A DNA stretch of 64,000 bases, from positions 3,415,001 to 3,479,000 of the forward strand of contig NC_133024.1 in the NCBI RefSeq assembly GCF_048771995.1, read 5' to 3'. The translations under genes were made by a program, and so were the position numbers. Source of the DNA: Taeniopygia guttata (taxonomy: Eukaryota; Chordata; Aves; Passeriformes; Estrildidae). The notes below the pieces were generated by a model. The model was given only the letters and a program-made list of their open reading frames with translations, searched no databases and was not told where the DNA came from. Shown piece by piece: positions 13,754 to 24,932 of the stretch (its first letter is position 1; every line of letters begins with the position of its first letter).

Positions 13754-14035
13754 TCAAGGTTTGGGATCAGTTGTACCTTTCTCCCCTTGCGGTAAAACAC
13801 CTAAAGGAAGACAGATGTTGCTCTTCTGTCCAGGGCTTGGTATCCCAGGAAGACAGTCATGGTATCCTGACAGCCACTTCGGTCCTGGACTGACCTTCTT
13901 GACTCCCCAGTGGCAGCCACAGATCCTTGTGATGCCTTTAGCTCCCACACCCACCTCTACAAATATTTGAGAAAAAACTATAATGCCATTTGACAACTCA
14001 ACACGAGAAAATTGTCCACTATTTTGTCTAAGCAA
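13754..14035 (-). other. GC-richer patch with open frames on both strands; unrecognised
   Basis: About 200 bases near 13760-13960 are richer in G+C than their surroundings and stay open on both strands (93 codons minus, 69 codons plus). The minus frame contains several Gly-X-Y-like steps (GAKGIT, PGIPSPGQK, PQGEKGTT) with broken periodicity. A GAAAG/GTACAA donor-like site follows GEKG, and a pyrimidine-rich acceptor-like site precedes the block. A decayed collagen-type exon is possible, but the Gly spacing is interrupted at least twice and the match could be chance. Confidence 0.2.
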
Positions 14036-14800
14036 TTCTCATTTTTAATCTGAGGGTGATCAGATCTTCTAGGTCTTGCATTTGGGTCTGGGGAAGATTG
14101 TTTTTGTTTTGGTCAGGAATGGGAATAAAAGAGGGCTATCATTTCCCTGTTTTCTAGGCCAGGCAAACAAACACTGCAATTGCTGTGGTTAACTGCTGTC
14201 CCAAGCTGGTTTATTTTAGGTATGCCAAGAGAGCAGGGGTAGTCCCATATAATTAAGCAAAGAAACTGGAAGTCCTTTGGACCAAACTTATTGCTTCTTC
14301 ACATCTCCTGGCTGGGTAAAGAAAGCTCTCAGAAATCCCATGTCTTCTCTCTATCTCCAGCATGCTGCCATCCTTAGCTTTTCTCAGCTGGACCCCTCTG
14401 CAAGTCCTTTAGTGAAAAGGCAGCACTACAGGTTTCTTGGTTTTTGGTTTTTTCAAACATTCAAGCCCAGCTGGTCTCCCAGACACTAGGGAGCCCTTTT
14501 ACTCTGCTGCATTCTTGAAGTTTACCAAATCATAAGGCTAAAGCAGAAGAAAACATCTCATTTAAAAAGCCATAGCTTTTGTCATAGTACTTTTCATTAA
14601 AACATACTTTGTGTGTAGAAATCCTGAAAAGAATCTGAACTTTCCTAGTAAAAAATTTACCTGGTTTCTGCTCATCAGAAACCCTGTGGCAGGGTATGCA
14701 CTCACAAGATTCTGGTGAGCTCAGAACAGCCTCTCACAAGAACTGAAAGAGAGAAGCTTTAGAGATGGCTCTGAGGTTATCATCAAACTTTTAATACTAA

Positions 14801-14835
14801 ATTAACTCTAATAACTAATTAGCTAATTAACTCTA
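14801..14835. promoter_or_regulatory. TAATTA-type palindrome with flanking direct repeats
   Basis: TAATTAGCTAATTA at 14816-14829 is a perfect 14-bp palindrome made of two homeodomain core sites (TAATTA). It is bracketed by two identical ATTAACTCTA decamers at 14801-14810 and 14826-14835. Paired homeodomain sites of this kind bind dimers of paired- or LIM-class proteins (family knowledge). A function here is inference, since AT-rich DNA yields such motifs by chance. Confidence 0.3.
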
Positions 14836-15180
14836 GCTCAGGTTTATTAGTCCCACCTGCAGAATGTTTCAAAGTGGATGGTACCTTGCTATTTTCACTC
14901 TGCCTGTACAAGCATTACAGAATTATATTGGTATTAAGAGCCATGAGTTGCTCTGACTGCAGGGCTCACTCCAGTGAGGTATTCACAGATAACAAAATTA
15001 TCTATAATATGCCTAGATTGTTATTTTTGTTAAATGTTTTCTTAAGAGCTATGCTAATAAAATGCCAAGACACACTTCTCTCAGTGAAGAGCTTAAGTTC
15101 TCAGAAAGCACAATAGTCAGACAATTGATTAACTTTCGGCCAGCTTTTCCCATCAACTGGTTTTCACAATTAAAAAGCCC

Positions 15181-15293
15181 ACCACACACCACTAGAAAAA
15201 AAAGAAAACCCAAAAAAAACCAAACACCTAACCAACCAACAAAACCAAGCAAACCCCAAAAATCTAAACAAACAAACAAACAAACAAACAAAA
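15181..15293. repeat. A/C-rich tract ending in (CAAA)n
   Basis: About 110 bases made almost only of A and C (blocks of AAAACCC, CCAACCAAC), ending in about six CAAA/AAAC units at 15268-15292. Similar tracts recur at 35589-35765 and 47131-47216. The frames across it on either strand (15049-15291 and 15062-15322) are low-complexity artefacts. Confidence 0.9.
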
Positions 15294-15386
15294 ATTCCCA
15301 GAGGAAAATAATATATAGCTAAGAAAATTTGGCCCCTTTTTCTTACATATTTCCAACTTGTAAAAAAAGTCAGACTATGGATACAT

Positions 15387-15736
15387 TCACAGAATCACAA
15401 GGTTGGAAGAGACCTTCAAGATCACCGAGTCCAGCCCATGCCCTAACACCTCAAGTAAACCATGGCACTGAGTGCCACATCCAGTCTTTTTTTAAACACA
15501 TCCAGGGATGGTGACTCTACCACCTCCCCTGGCAAACCACTCCAGTGCTTTATCACTCTTTCTGTAAAAATCTTTCTCCTAATATCCAACCTGTATTTCC
15601 CCAGATGTAACTTGAGAATGTGTCCTCTGGTTCTGTGGGTGGCTGCCTGGAGAAAGAGCCCAACCCTCACCTGACTACAACCACCTTTCAGGATGCTGCA
15701 GAGTGATAAGGTCACCTCTGAGTCTCCTTTTCTCCT
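15387..15736 (-). mobile_element. CR1 LINE 3' fragment (5'-truncated)
   Basis: On the plus strand it opens with the reverse complement of the CR1 3' end (CACAGAATCACAAGGTTGG), then continues through the conserved CR1 tail to about 15736. Orientation is therefore minus. About 350 bp remain, as expected for 5'-truncated CR1 insertions in birds. The sequence is still close to the CR1 pattern and the ORF2 C-terminal frame is largely intact (next entry), so it is a relatively young copy compared with those at 27.2 and 56.1 kb. That age order is my reading by eye. Confidence 0.93.
15443..15715 (-). pseudogene. CR1 ORF2 C-terminal remnant
   Basis: The minus-strand frame of 90 codons reads as the last part of the CR1 reverse-transcriptase polyprotein. 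It contains the family's RLDIRRKIFTERVIKHWSGL and PSLDVFKKRLD segments just before the stop. In CR1 the coding region runs nearly to the 3' end, so this tail is all that survived 5' truncation. It lacks the reverse-transcriptase catalytic domain and endonuclease and cannot be functional. Confidence 0.85.
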
Positions 15737-18389
15737 TGTGTGATTGCTTATCAGGTAAACAATAAAGGAAATAATTTAGAGAACAGTATTAATCAATCCT
15801 TCATAAATTCGATTGTACTCACTGTTTGTTTTGAGATAATCAGTAGCATTAAAAAACCTGTATTTTTTTCCTTAATTCATGCAGATTCCTACTTCATCAA
15901 CCAATGACTTTAATATTTGATACATTTATTTTAAATCTACAGCAACATCAACAGTTGCCTATTAATTTGGCAGATAAATCCTTACCTAAGAAAGACTTTC
16001 ACTTTTCTCTATTTGCTTCTTCTTTCATAAATTGGCAGTGTTATCACTGATACAGTAGTTACTAACTTATGCCATCAGCCACTGAAACAGAAGCATCCTG
16101 TTGTTTCAATTCTTTCATATTCCTTTGGTTTTCATACAAAGAAGTCAGAGCAGCAAAATGAGGAATACTGAAACAGCAGCAGAACTGCTAAAAGAACTGA
16201 GGTCTCTACTTCTTCCTCTTAGAATAATGATTATATTGTTAATATAGTTCTTCATCCAATAATAAAGTCAAACCTAATATTACTTATAGTAATCTCAGAA
16301 ATATGTAGTGAAGCGATACTTACAATCTTTGAATAATTTCAATCTTTCATAAATATTTTTATATTTTTAAAAATTTGTTTAAAAATTATTACATCACATT
16401 TGATCTTTGGCCTTTAATCTTCAATGCTTCAATAGAAATAGTCTTCTTAAGTAACTAAGTAAAATGTAATGTTAGACAAGGCAAAACTCATGGAAAAAAT
16501 GTTTCAAACTATATTTTAAATTTTAATTTCTTCATGTTTGTGCAAGTGCACTCATCCTTGTTTTCTCTAATAAGGGATATTCTTGTCAAATTGTTTTTAC
16601 CTAGCTGCTTAAGTCTTGTGTATTATAAACCCCAGAATTTTGATATTAATTTGTTCCCAATCTCTTCATGCAGAGACTTGGTTGCATTACTCTGCTCCTT
16701 TGGTAGGCCAAATAAGAGCACAGTTCTTACAATCCTCACCACACTTATCTTTCAAAAAACCCAATTGCTTTAATGTGAACAGAACAACCTCAGGCCAGCA
16801 CAGTTTCTTATCCTTTTCTGAGGTGTGTGAGAGAGAAAGTCTTGGGAAGTTTAAGAAAGGGTCCAAGCAGTACTGTGTTGTCAACTTCCCAGAGTCAAAA
16901 CTACTATTCAGCTACTTCTGATTTTCCAAATGGCTGATAAGTGCATCCTCAACAGTTTCCTAGTGTTTTCTACAAGTAGCCTCCATACATTCATATACCC
17001 CTGCTGCCAAATTCCAACAAAGGGGTTGCACTCTGATGCCTTGAACAGTGAGAAAAAATTTCCTGCTTATGAAATATCTGCAGCTTTAGCAAGACAGCAA
17101 ACAAGTATCATCTGCTCTTACTACACTTTGTACTCCTTGCTTTGACAGATTTTTAGGACAACTTCTCACTGCCTTCCCAAAATTCTTTGCTGACCTCTAT
17201 TTCAGCTACTTTTTACCATACATTGTGTTCCATGTTGGAAAGAGCAAGTAAGAAGAAAGCAGAAGCATCAGAACTTGTTGCATTTCTTTATGTGCAAAGC
17301 TGAAGGACATTTCTACAGAACAGACTTGAGGTACTTAATTTCATCTAAGAAATGCATATTCCCATCGTTGCCAATTTCACAGAAGACAAAAAAAATAAAA
17401 ACGAACAAATTAATCTCTGGTCCTCTATGCAACAAAGTAAAAAGTGTCAGAAATTAGGTAAACAGTCAGGTATAGTGTACTGTGAAACAGTTTGCTGGAG
17501 CAAAAAAGAGAAGAATATTGGAAATATTCTACTTTAGTGAAAAAAAGGGCAATAGCACTAGAAAGATTTATTGCAGTCTGAATACTGAGAAGTATACATG
17601 ACCTTAATAGTTTTCTGTTATCAATTTTTATCATTCAAGGGTTTCAAACTTCACAATAGAATTGTCCAAGTTCTACAGTTGACAAGTAGCTTTGCAGGTG
17701 TTGACACCTGGTATATTCCATAACTTCTTTTTCTCCTCTAAACACATCCTTTCAAGTATGTGCTGTCTTCACAAAAAGAGCAAAACAATGCTCTTTTCAG
17801 ACACAGAGGTAGCAGCTGCCCTTGAGATACTTCTCAAATGTAGCTGGAGTTCTTGGAGTCCACAGGGATGCACTTAGGGTAATGAGTTCTGCTGGGAAAT
17901 ACAGACATTTTAATGGTCCCAGAAAGGCTTTGCAAGTTCATGCTGGCTTTTATGAAGGCAGATTATATACTTTTAATTTATAGTGGTTTTGCTGTGGTTC
18001 TTCAGCAGAGAACGCCCTTCCCCACCATCCAGCATGTTTGTGTACCCATGCTTAAACTACATTTTCAAATTGGTGTGATATTAGTGGCCATAGGACTACT
18101 GAATTGATGGTATGGGAAATTAGGTGTCTGGAAAACTAAACAACTTGTTCACTAATTTTTACTGTTGTAAATTGCTTATTTGAGCTGCTTTATATATCAC
18201 AAATCATAGTTTCCCACCAGAGAACACAAAGCACTCCACATGCCAAAGAATTTAAGTTTAAAAAGGAACAAAATAAAATTAGATTAATCAGCTATGCCTA
18301 AGATTTCCAGTCAGAGGCCCTTACATTTTAAGACTTTGCAACTGAATGCATGCACTTCAAATGCTGGTGATTGTCAGAATTTACAAGCT
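15737..18389. other. Unique AT-rich noncoding DNA, no gene seen
   Basis: No repeat or gene recognised. The overlapping frames at 16534-16921 (79 and 101 codons on plus, 65 on minus) all cross the same 400 bases and cannot all be real. None shows a domain I know. 16240-16530 is extremely AT-rich. Confidence 0.55.
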
Positions 18390-18740
18390 TGCACCTTTAT
18401 TGTTTTCTCTGCAGACACCCTGACTGTGATTGATTTAACTGTGCTGACCTCCCAGCTGTGACAACTGCCTGTTCCTCTGTCACCTGCTAATAACAGCCAT
18501 ATATTTAGCTGCATCCCCTAACTGCATACTGGTGGTAGATGCCTAATAAGTTATTCAGCCTGGATTTAGGCAAGACATCAGAGATTTTGTGTCCTAATAA
18601 CATTCCCTTAAGCCATCCAACTTCTTTGCCTTTTAAGTTGTTTACTAACGAAGATAAATGAGCTTGCCTAGGCAGGACAATGACAGTAGTTGGCAGATAC
18701 ATTGCTCACAAAGCTGACCCTGTTCCATTTTAAAATAAAA
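18390..18740. promoter_or_regulatory. Candidate conserved noncoding element
   Basis: A non-repetitive block of balanced composition with several TAAT-type sites (CTAATAAC, CCTAATAAG) and a CACCTG E-box, and no long open frame. Its texture resembles vertebrate conserved noncoding elements. This is inference only, since I cannot align it to other species. Confidence 0.2.
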
Positions 18741-19235
18741 TAAATCTATGATGGGTTTTTTTTTATGTATGACTTATTAAATTACTGATATGGAACTTGT
18801 CTGCCCCAGATTGCAGGGCACCGCTAATGCATCGAGCTGCAGACACTATGTAGCCTTAAAAACACTCAAACAAAAAAGGTTTACATTAAAATTAACATGA
18901 AAAAGAGACAGGTTCAGATAGAATGAGAGATGAGGGGGAAAATACAAAAAGGCCTTGTCTAATTGCTTTCTGGGAACCCAATATGCTATCAACTGCAATG
19001 ATTTACAAAGCAGCTGATGCCTGGGAAGGACAGCTATGACATGTTAAAACTATTCATTTAGAAGGTGGAATCACAATGCTTCAGAAATTGCTGTACCCAA
19101 AGAGGTTTTGTCAAACCTCCATAACTAGATGCACTCAGGAACATCCTGTGAAAGCATTATAGCTATTACTGATTAGACCCATAAAAACTATTAGTTTGAG
19201 GCTAAACATTTTTCAGCTAGAATTGGGAATTTAGG

Positions 19236-19775
19236 AAGTCATAGAGTCATTTCATAGAAAGGCTTGGGTTCGAAGGGACATTAAATTCATCTAGTTCCCA
19301 ATTCTCTGTCATAGGTAGGGATGCCACCTACTAGACCAGGATGCTCAGAGCCTCATCCAGTCTGGTCTTGAATGTTTCCAGGAATAGGACATCCACAACT
19401 TCTCTGGGCAACTGGTTCTACTTTCTCACCTCCCTCACAGTTAAGAATTTCTTTCCAATATCTGACTTAAATCTTGTCTTTACATTTAAAACCACTCCCT
19501 TATGCCCTATTATTGCCTACCCAGTAAAATATTGCTCTCACTCTTTGTTGTGGAAGCTCTTAATGTACCCAAAGGCTTTTCTAAGCTCTTCCCAGTCTTC
19601 TCTTCTCCACAACTTTCTCAGCATGTCTGCACAGGAGAGGTGTTCCAGCCATCTCATCATCTTCATGGCCCTCCTCTGGGCTTTCTCCAGCAGCTCCACA
19701 TCCTTCCGGTGCTGGGGACCCCATAGCTGGGTACAATTCTCCAGGTGGTCTCACAAGGAAAGAGCAGAGGGGTAA
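19236..19775 (-). mobile_element. CR1 LINE, 3' part of a copy split by an LTR
   Basis: The plus strand begins with the reverse complement of a degraded CR1 3' end (GTCATAGAGTCATTTCATAG) and follows the CR1 ORF2 C-terminal tail in order up to CAGAGGGGTAA at 19775. The same CR1 resumes at 20408 without loss, so it is one element interrupted by LTR F1. GGGTAA at 19770-19775 is the left target duplication. The 144-codon plus-strand frame at 19341-19775 is antisense to the CR1 and is not a gene. Confidence 0.92.
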
Positions 19776-20407
19776 TGTAGGAATCCAGGGCATCCCTCTG
19801 GCTGCCCTGGCAGGTCTGGGACCCTGGCAGGGGTCAGGAACCCCCCTGGACAGAGCCCCCAGAGACACTGGCTGTGATCTCTGTCCATGGAAAAGAGTTT
19901 TCAATCTTACAGGATGAATTACAAAGGATGAATTACAAGCTTTGAGTGTTTGATATCAGTAATAATTAAGTGTGGAACGGGTGCAAAAGTAAAATTTTAG
20001 GATTCTAGATTAGGGGCCCAAAGGGGACAAGATGGAGGAAATTGGGTGTGTCTTGTCCTTTTTCTCCCTCTTCATGCCCTCCATGTTTCACTGTGGTGTT
20101 GGCATTTTTCTGTTGGTTTAGGCTGGGGACACACTGTCCAACGTAGGTGACAGATATTGGCACGTTATTGTAAATCCAGCACAGGTAGTTTGTGGTATTT
20201 AATGTTTGTACCATCCCACTGAGGGCAGAGCCCCACACGCTGCCCTGCAGGACAGAGCTGCGGCAGGGCAGCAGAACATGTTAGAGATAAACAGAATAAA
20301 CAACCTTGAAACCAGCACAGACCAATTATGGCTTCTGCTTTGGCAGTGGGGCTGACAGACAGAGACTTTCTACAATCTCAGAATCATCAATACCTCAGAT
20401 TCTGACA
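19776..20407 (+). mobile_element. Solo LTR F1 inserted in CR1
   Basis: A 632-bp block beginning TGTAGGAATCC and ending GATTCTGACA, with TG...CA ends. It is flanked by GGGTAA (19770-19775) and GGGTAG (20408-20413), a 6-bp target duplication with one later change. A near-identical copy lies at 49091-49707. An AATAAA signal at 20295-20300 about 110 bp before the end gives plus orientation. It holds a private 14-bp tandem duplication (AGGATGAATTACAA at 19911-19924 and 19925-19938) that F2 lacks, which explains nearly all of the length difference. No internal retroviral sequence is present. ERVK-type integration is inferred from the 6-bp duplication. Confidence 0.9.
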
Positions 20408-20665
20408 GGGTAGAATCCTCTCCCTTGCCCTGATGGCCACAGTGTTTTGGATGACTCCTGGGAGTGTTTGGGCTTCTGGGCTTCAAGCACACATTGCTGG
20501 CTCAGGTCCAGCTTTGCATCCTTGAGAACCCCCAAGTTCTCCTCTGCAGGGCTGCTCTCAAATGTCTTCATCTCTTAGTCTGGTCTCATGTCTGGGATTG
20601 CCCTGATGCAGGTGCAGTACCTCGCACTTGGACTTTTTGAACTTTGTATGAGCCTTGAATTGTTT
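20408..20665 (-). mobile_element. CR1 LINE, 5' part of the copy split by LTR F1
   Basis: It resumes exactly where the CR1 left off at 19775 and matches the next upstream CR1 ORF2 segment (plus-strand text GGCTTCTGGGCTTCAAGC, then GGGATTGCCCTGATGCAGG, then CTCGCACTTGGAC). It ends by 5' truncation near 20665. Together with 19236-19775 it makes one CR1 fragment of about 800 bp, older than the LTR inside it. Confidence 0.88.
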
Positions 20666-23600
20666 ACTCTTTCTTGTGAAAGGTGAAACATGCTGCTCTT
20701 AAGCTCAACAAAAAGACACCTTGCAAAACTCATATGCAACCACAATTCTAATCCAGTTCATGGGGAGCTGACAAATAATTAAAACAGCCCTAAAACTATT
20801 TAGGATCTCACGTCCAGGTGGGGTGGACATTTGGTCCAATCCTTCCAGCATAGACCGTGTGCCTTTTTTACAGCAGCTCCAAATAGAGAAGGTCAGAATG
20901 CAGTCAGTGAAGGTCTATATGACACAAATATTCATTCAGGAAAAACTGTGCAAAATAACAAAGTGAAAAGAAGCCTTATCAGAAAACCCTTGAAAAATAC
21001 CAGCATCCAGAATACACAAAGGCACAAAACATAGGTTTTGCTAAATTCTTCAGGCTTTTTTTAATACATTTCTAACAAAATCCAATGAATGACATTGTTC
21101 ATTGCATTATAAGAGAATGTTCTGTAATAATGAAATAAGAAACAAACCACCTATTGCTCAATCTGTCAAGTAATTATCATTTACTCCTTTTAGAAGCATG
21201 AGCCATCCCATTTGCATGGCTGCAATAACTCAGTTTTTGCCCTGCATCTCCTTAACAGTAGACAAAATGGCATTCAGGGAGAAAAATAATATATGGAAAA
21301 CAAAACACTTGTAATAATTTTTAAAAGTATGTTCTATATATATTTGGCCAGGCCAGCAGCAGCCAGTCTGAGTAAAAATTCCTTTTTTCTGTGTAGCCAA
21401 TTAGCCTTCAGATAATTTTTTTGATTTGTTGAGGACTTTTTTCATAAAGTAAGCCCTACTTACACATCGGATTCTGCTCCAGTCTTCCCATACTCCTCAA
21501 ATTTATTCCCTCTCCTGAGAATTTATTGCATGCACAGACACTCTGATGCATGAAATCATCTTCATATTCTCTAGCAAGAATAGAGAATGTTTATAAATAA
21601 CTAACATATTGCATGGATAAAATGCAAATCACCATACTAGACAGAAAAATACTTTAACATGGCCTACAGTGCTAATCCTACACGGTGATTGCTCCCACCT
21701 CAATCCCTACCAGTTTCAGGGCAGCTTCTTAAAGCAGCACTTGAATAACACTGTAGGTACAACATAAAAACAGAATTCTGTGCTGCACAAGTCTGGATAG
21801 AGTCAGGGAAGTGCCAAGACACTTTGCAGATTCTCCATATCCTAACAGCAAAAATTTGATTCATTCTCTCAATCCCAATTTCCCATCATTTGGGCCTCAT
21901 ATGGACATTGCAAAAAACAATGCAGAGAGGTCCCAGGTGCTTGTCTAAAGGAGTTCAGCATGAGCACAAAGATCAAAATCAAAAACATAATGGAAAGATG
22001 CTTTGTCCACATGTAACGATCCAGTAATACATGATTTAACTGCACCATGTTGTGTTCAGTTAAAAGAGAAAATTTTTTTTTTTCCCAAAATTATGGATAA
22101 ATTTTTAAAATGCAGTTGCACATTTTTAAGCAAAAAACCAGAATGAGTCTCAGACTCCATATTCTGTTCACTTTTCTCCAATGTTTTAGGAGATGACCAT
22201 TAATAATAAACACTTCCCTTACCTCCTTCCTGAGGTAAGAGTTAATTCTGAGACACTGTATCTTACTAAATACCAGTTCAAGAAATATTGATATTCAAGA
22301 TATATTGACATTGATAGTCAAACAGAAGCTAAAATCTTTAAAACTATAGAAACATATATGGAATGGAACACTTTTTATTCAGTTTTTGGTAGCTGCCACA
22401 TGCAATTGCTGCATGTTAACACTCATCTACACATTGCTAGTCTAGATTTCACTAGCCTATGTCCTAATGAACTAAAGGCTACCTGATATAACACTTGATT
22501 CAAAAACCATTGCATTTTTACAAATGGGGCCATAGATCTGTGAACACATCTATCATATCCAATTTAAGTTTCTTTTCACATTCACATTGTTTCTGAAATA
22601 AAACTGAATTTTCTGTCTCATCCACCAACACATGCCCAGTGAGAATCAGTAATGCTATTTCAAGCCTTGCTGTCTTAGTAACAAAAAGGAACTCACTCAT
22701 GCTGTTTCATTTCAGTTTCATTAGAGAGGCCAGTCTGAACAGAAAAAAACAGCATTTCCAGCCATTTGGGTACAGCAACCTGCCTGCAGCTTTGCATATG
22801 TGCAAAGACAAAGGTGCCAAGCAGGGTTTTAAGAAACAAATAAGGAAAACCAGTGATTATGCTACCAGGGTTTCCAGACAGCTCTAATTCCATCACTCCC
22901 ATTTTGTTTTTTCCTATTTTTTCCTTATTTTGTATTTATTGTTCTGTCAATAGCACTACCCTCAGAAGCTGCCCTACCTATCAAGCAAATATTAAGACAG
23001 ACAGGGTGGCATGAACACACTGAATCTTATCTTTTACTTACTAAATGGTCCAACTGGCTTAGCAGGAAAAAAACAACTGTGTGGAATACAGAGAAGACAG
23101 ATGATGACAGGAATGCCAGAAAGAGAAATCGAGTGTCCTGCTTAAGAAGTGCTTGATAACAGCTCAATTTTTAATCAATAACTTCCCTTTTGTGGCTAAT
23201 ATAAAGTTTAAATGAACTTCAGACAAAGCTAAGTAGACTTCTCTTAATTGGCACCCAAATTATGCTCTCTGTCTTCTGCATCCTTTTCTAAGCTAAAAGC
23301 TGTGCTGCTTTGTGGCATCTTTACTGGAAATTTCACTGTTCTGTTTTTTTACTGAGTGCAAACTGATACCCTTCCAAGGCCCATCTATATTACTTTACAG
23401 TTTTAGACCATTCCTGCCCTGCATTACATCCACAAATTCTAAAAGAAATAATCTTCACTTGTGGAAGTTCTGCTACCTTAAAGAAAGTGGACATAAAAGT
23501 TACTCTGATAAGCTGAGTTTAGTAGAAAAAAATGAAAGAAAAAGATTGGCCTAACTAAAAAGGAATAGTATAAGAGAAGAAACAAAATTTTTTCTGACAC

Positions 23601-24905
23601 TGCCAAACTCCTTTTTATCTTTCTGAAAGACACAGCCAAACAGAGTATATTGCTTTGTTTACAGGATGTATTTTATATATTTATTTCTTACATACATTGT
23701 GCTGGAGATATCTTCTGCACATATAACAATTCCACATGTAGGAAGACTCTATGCATTTACCTGGTGTAGAAAAAACAATATAAATGATAGCTTAAAATAT
23801 AAATTCCATTTATTCCCAAAGGAGACCTTAGTTCAAACACACTTTTTAAAATTTAATCTTTAACTGAATTGTGGAGAGACAGTGTTAAGTACCCAAAATG
23901 AAGAATGTTTGTCAAAACAGCCTAAGCAGTGATAGAGTTCTCTGCATGATTCCCATTAATTCTAAAAACCCCTTCAGACTGAAAATACAACATCAGCAAA
24001 AGTCAAGGGTCAATGCTTAAAATCTCCATATTCAGCTCTGAGACTGTATTGAAAGGTTCTGATCAGTTTTTATATTTTTAAATACTATTCACTCCCATAT
24101 ATCCTTTTGTTTCAATAGGAGATGCAAAAAAACTAGTTTTTGAAAGATCTCAACATTATATGTAATGGGTAAGAATTCAGAGTCTTACAATGCCTTTCCC
24201 TTCACTCCATTCTCCCTGAACAGGCCAATAGCTCTTGTCCAGGGAGACCATCTATTTTCACAGTGACAGATATTGATTTTAATTAAACTAGCAGAAAGAA
24301 GCTGAAAATATTAAGCTCTATTCTTTCACGTTCCAGGAATCAAAATAAATGGTACTGAGAATTTACACAGATACAACCACAGAATTTACACAACCACAAA
24401 TTTATGCCTATGTCCAAAGCTGCAGTCAGTCTGCACGAGAGATGCCAAGAGAGAACTCCAAGAGATTTAATTAGTATAGAAAGCTGATTTGATGATAAGT
24501 ACTTCATGTATTAGTCTTGGCACCAGCAACTCAATGGGAGAAGTGAGTCCCTATTGCACTGAAAAACTTGGTAGGCAGCAGTAGCCACTTAATTTGTTTA
24601 TATAACCAAGCAAGCTGTTTTGTGCCTTTGTTTTTCCCCCTCACATTGTTTATTCCATGCCTGCAAAGAAAGAGAGTGTTTGGGTTAACATCCAGCAACT
24701 CACAATTACAACTTGAAATGCTTGCCAACTGCATAAATCTCAGGAGCCATGAAAAAGAAAAAGGGCTTTTCCTACAATTAGACACCCAGGCACACCTACG
24801 TACACAGTACAGTCTGCTCATAAGCCATGTATTCTTGCATGTATATCCCCAGGTTCAGAAAGGCTCTGTTGCATGCAAACTTGCAAAACAAGATTTTATT
24901 GAGGG
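20666..24905. other. Unique AT-rich noncoding DNA, no gene seen
   Basis: No repeat or coding region recognised. The frames at 22639-22887 (plus) and 22693-22902 (minus) overlap on opposite strands and lack domains. The 163-codon frame starting at 24568 crosses the poly(T) at 24910 and is not credible as a gene. Confidence 0.55.
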
Positions 24906-24909
24906 TTTG

Positions 24910-24932
24910 TTTTTTTTTTTTTTTTTTTTTTT
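24910..24932. repeat. T23 homopolymer
   Basis: An uninterrupted run of 23 T. Read on the minus strand it would be a poly(A) tail, but no polyadenylation signal lies at the usual distance upstream of it (plus-strand 24933-24965) and no gene-derived sequence is recognisable there. Confidence 0.9.

Noticed and set aside
19341..19775. 144-codon plus-strand frame
   Set aside because: Antisense to the CR1 ORF2 tail.
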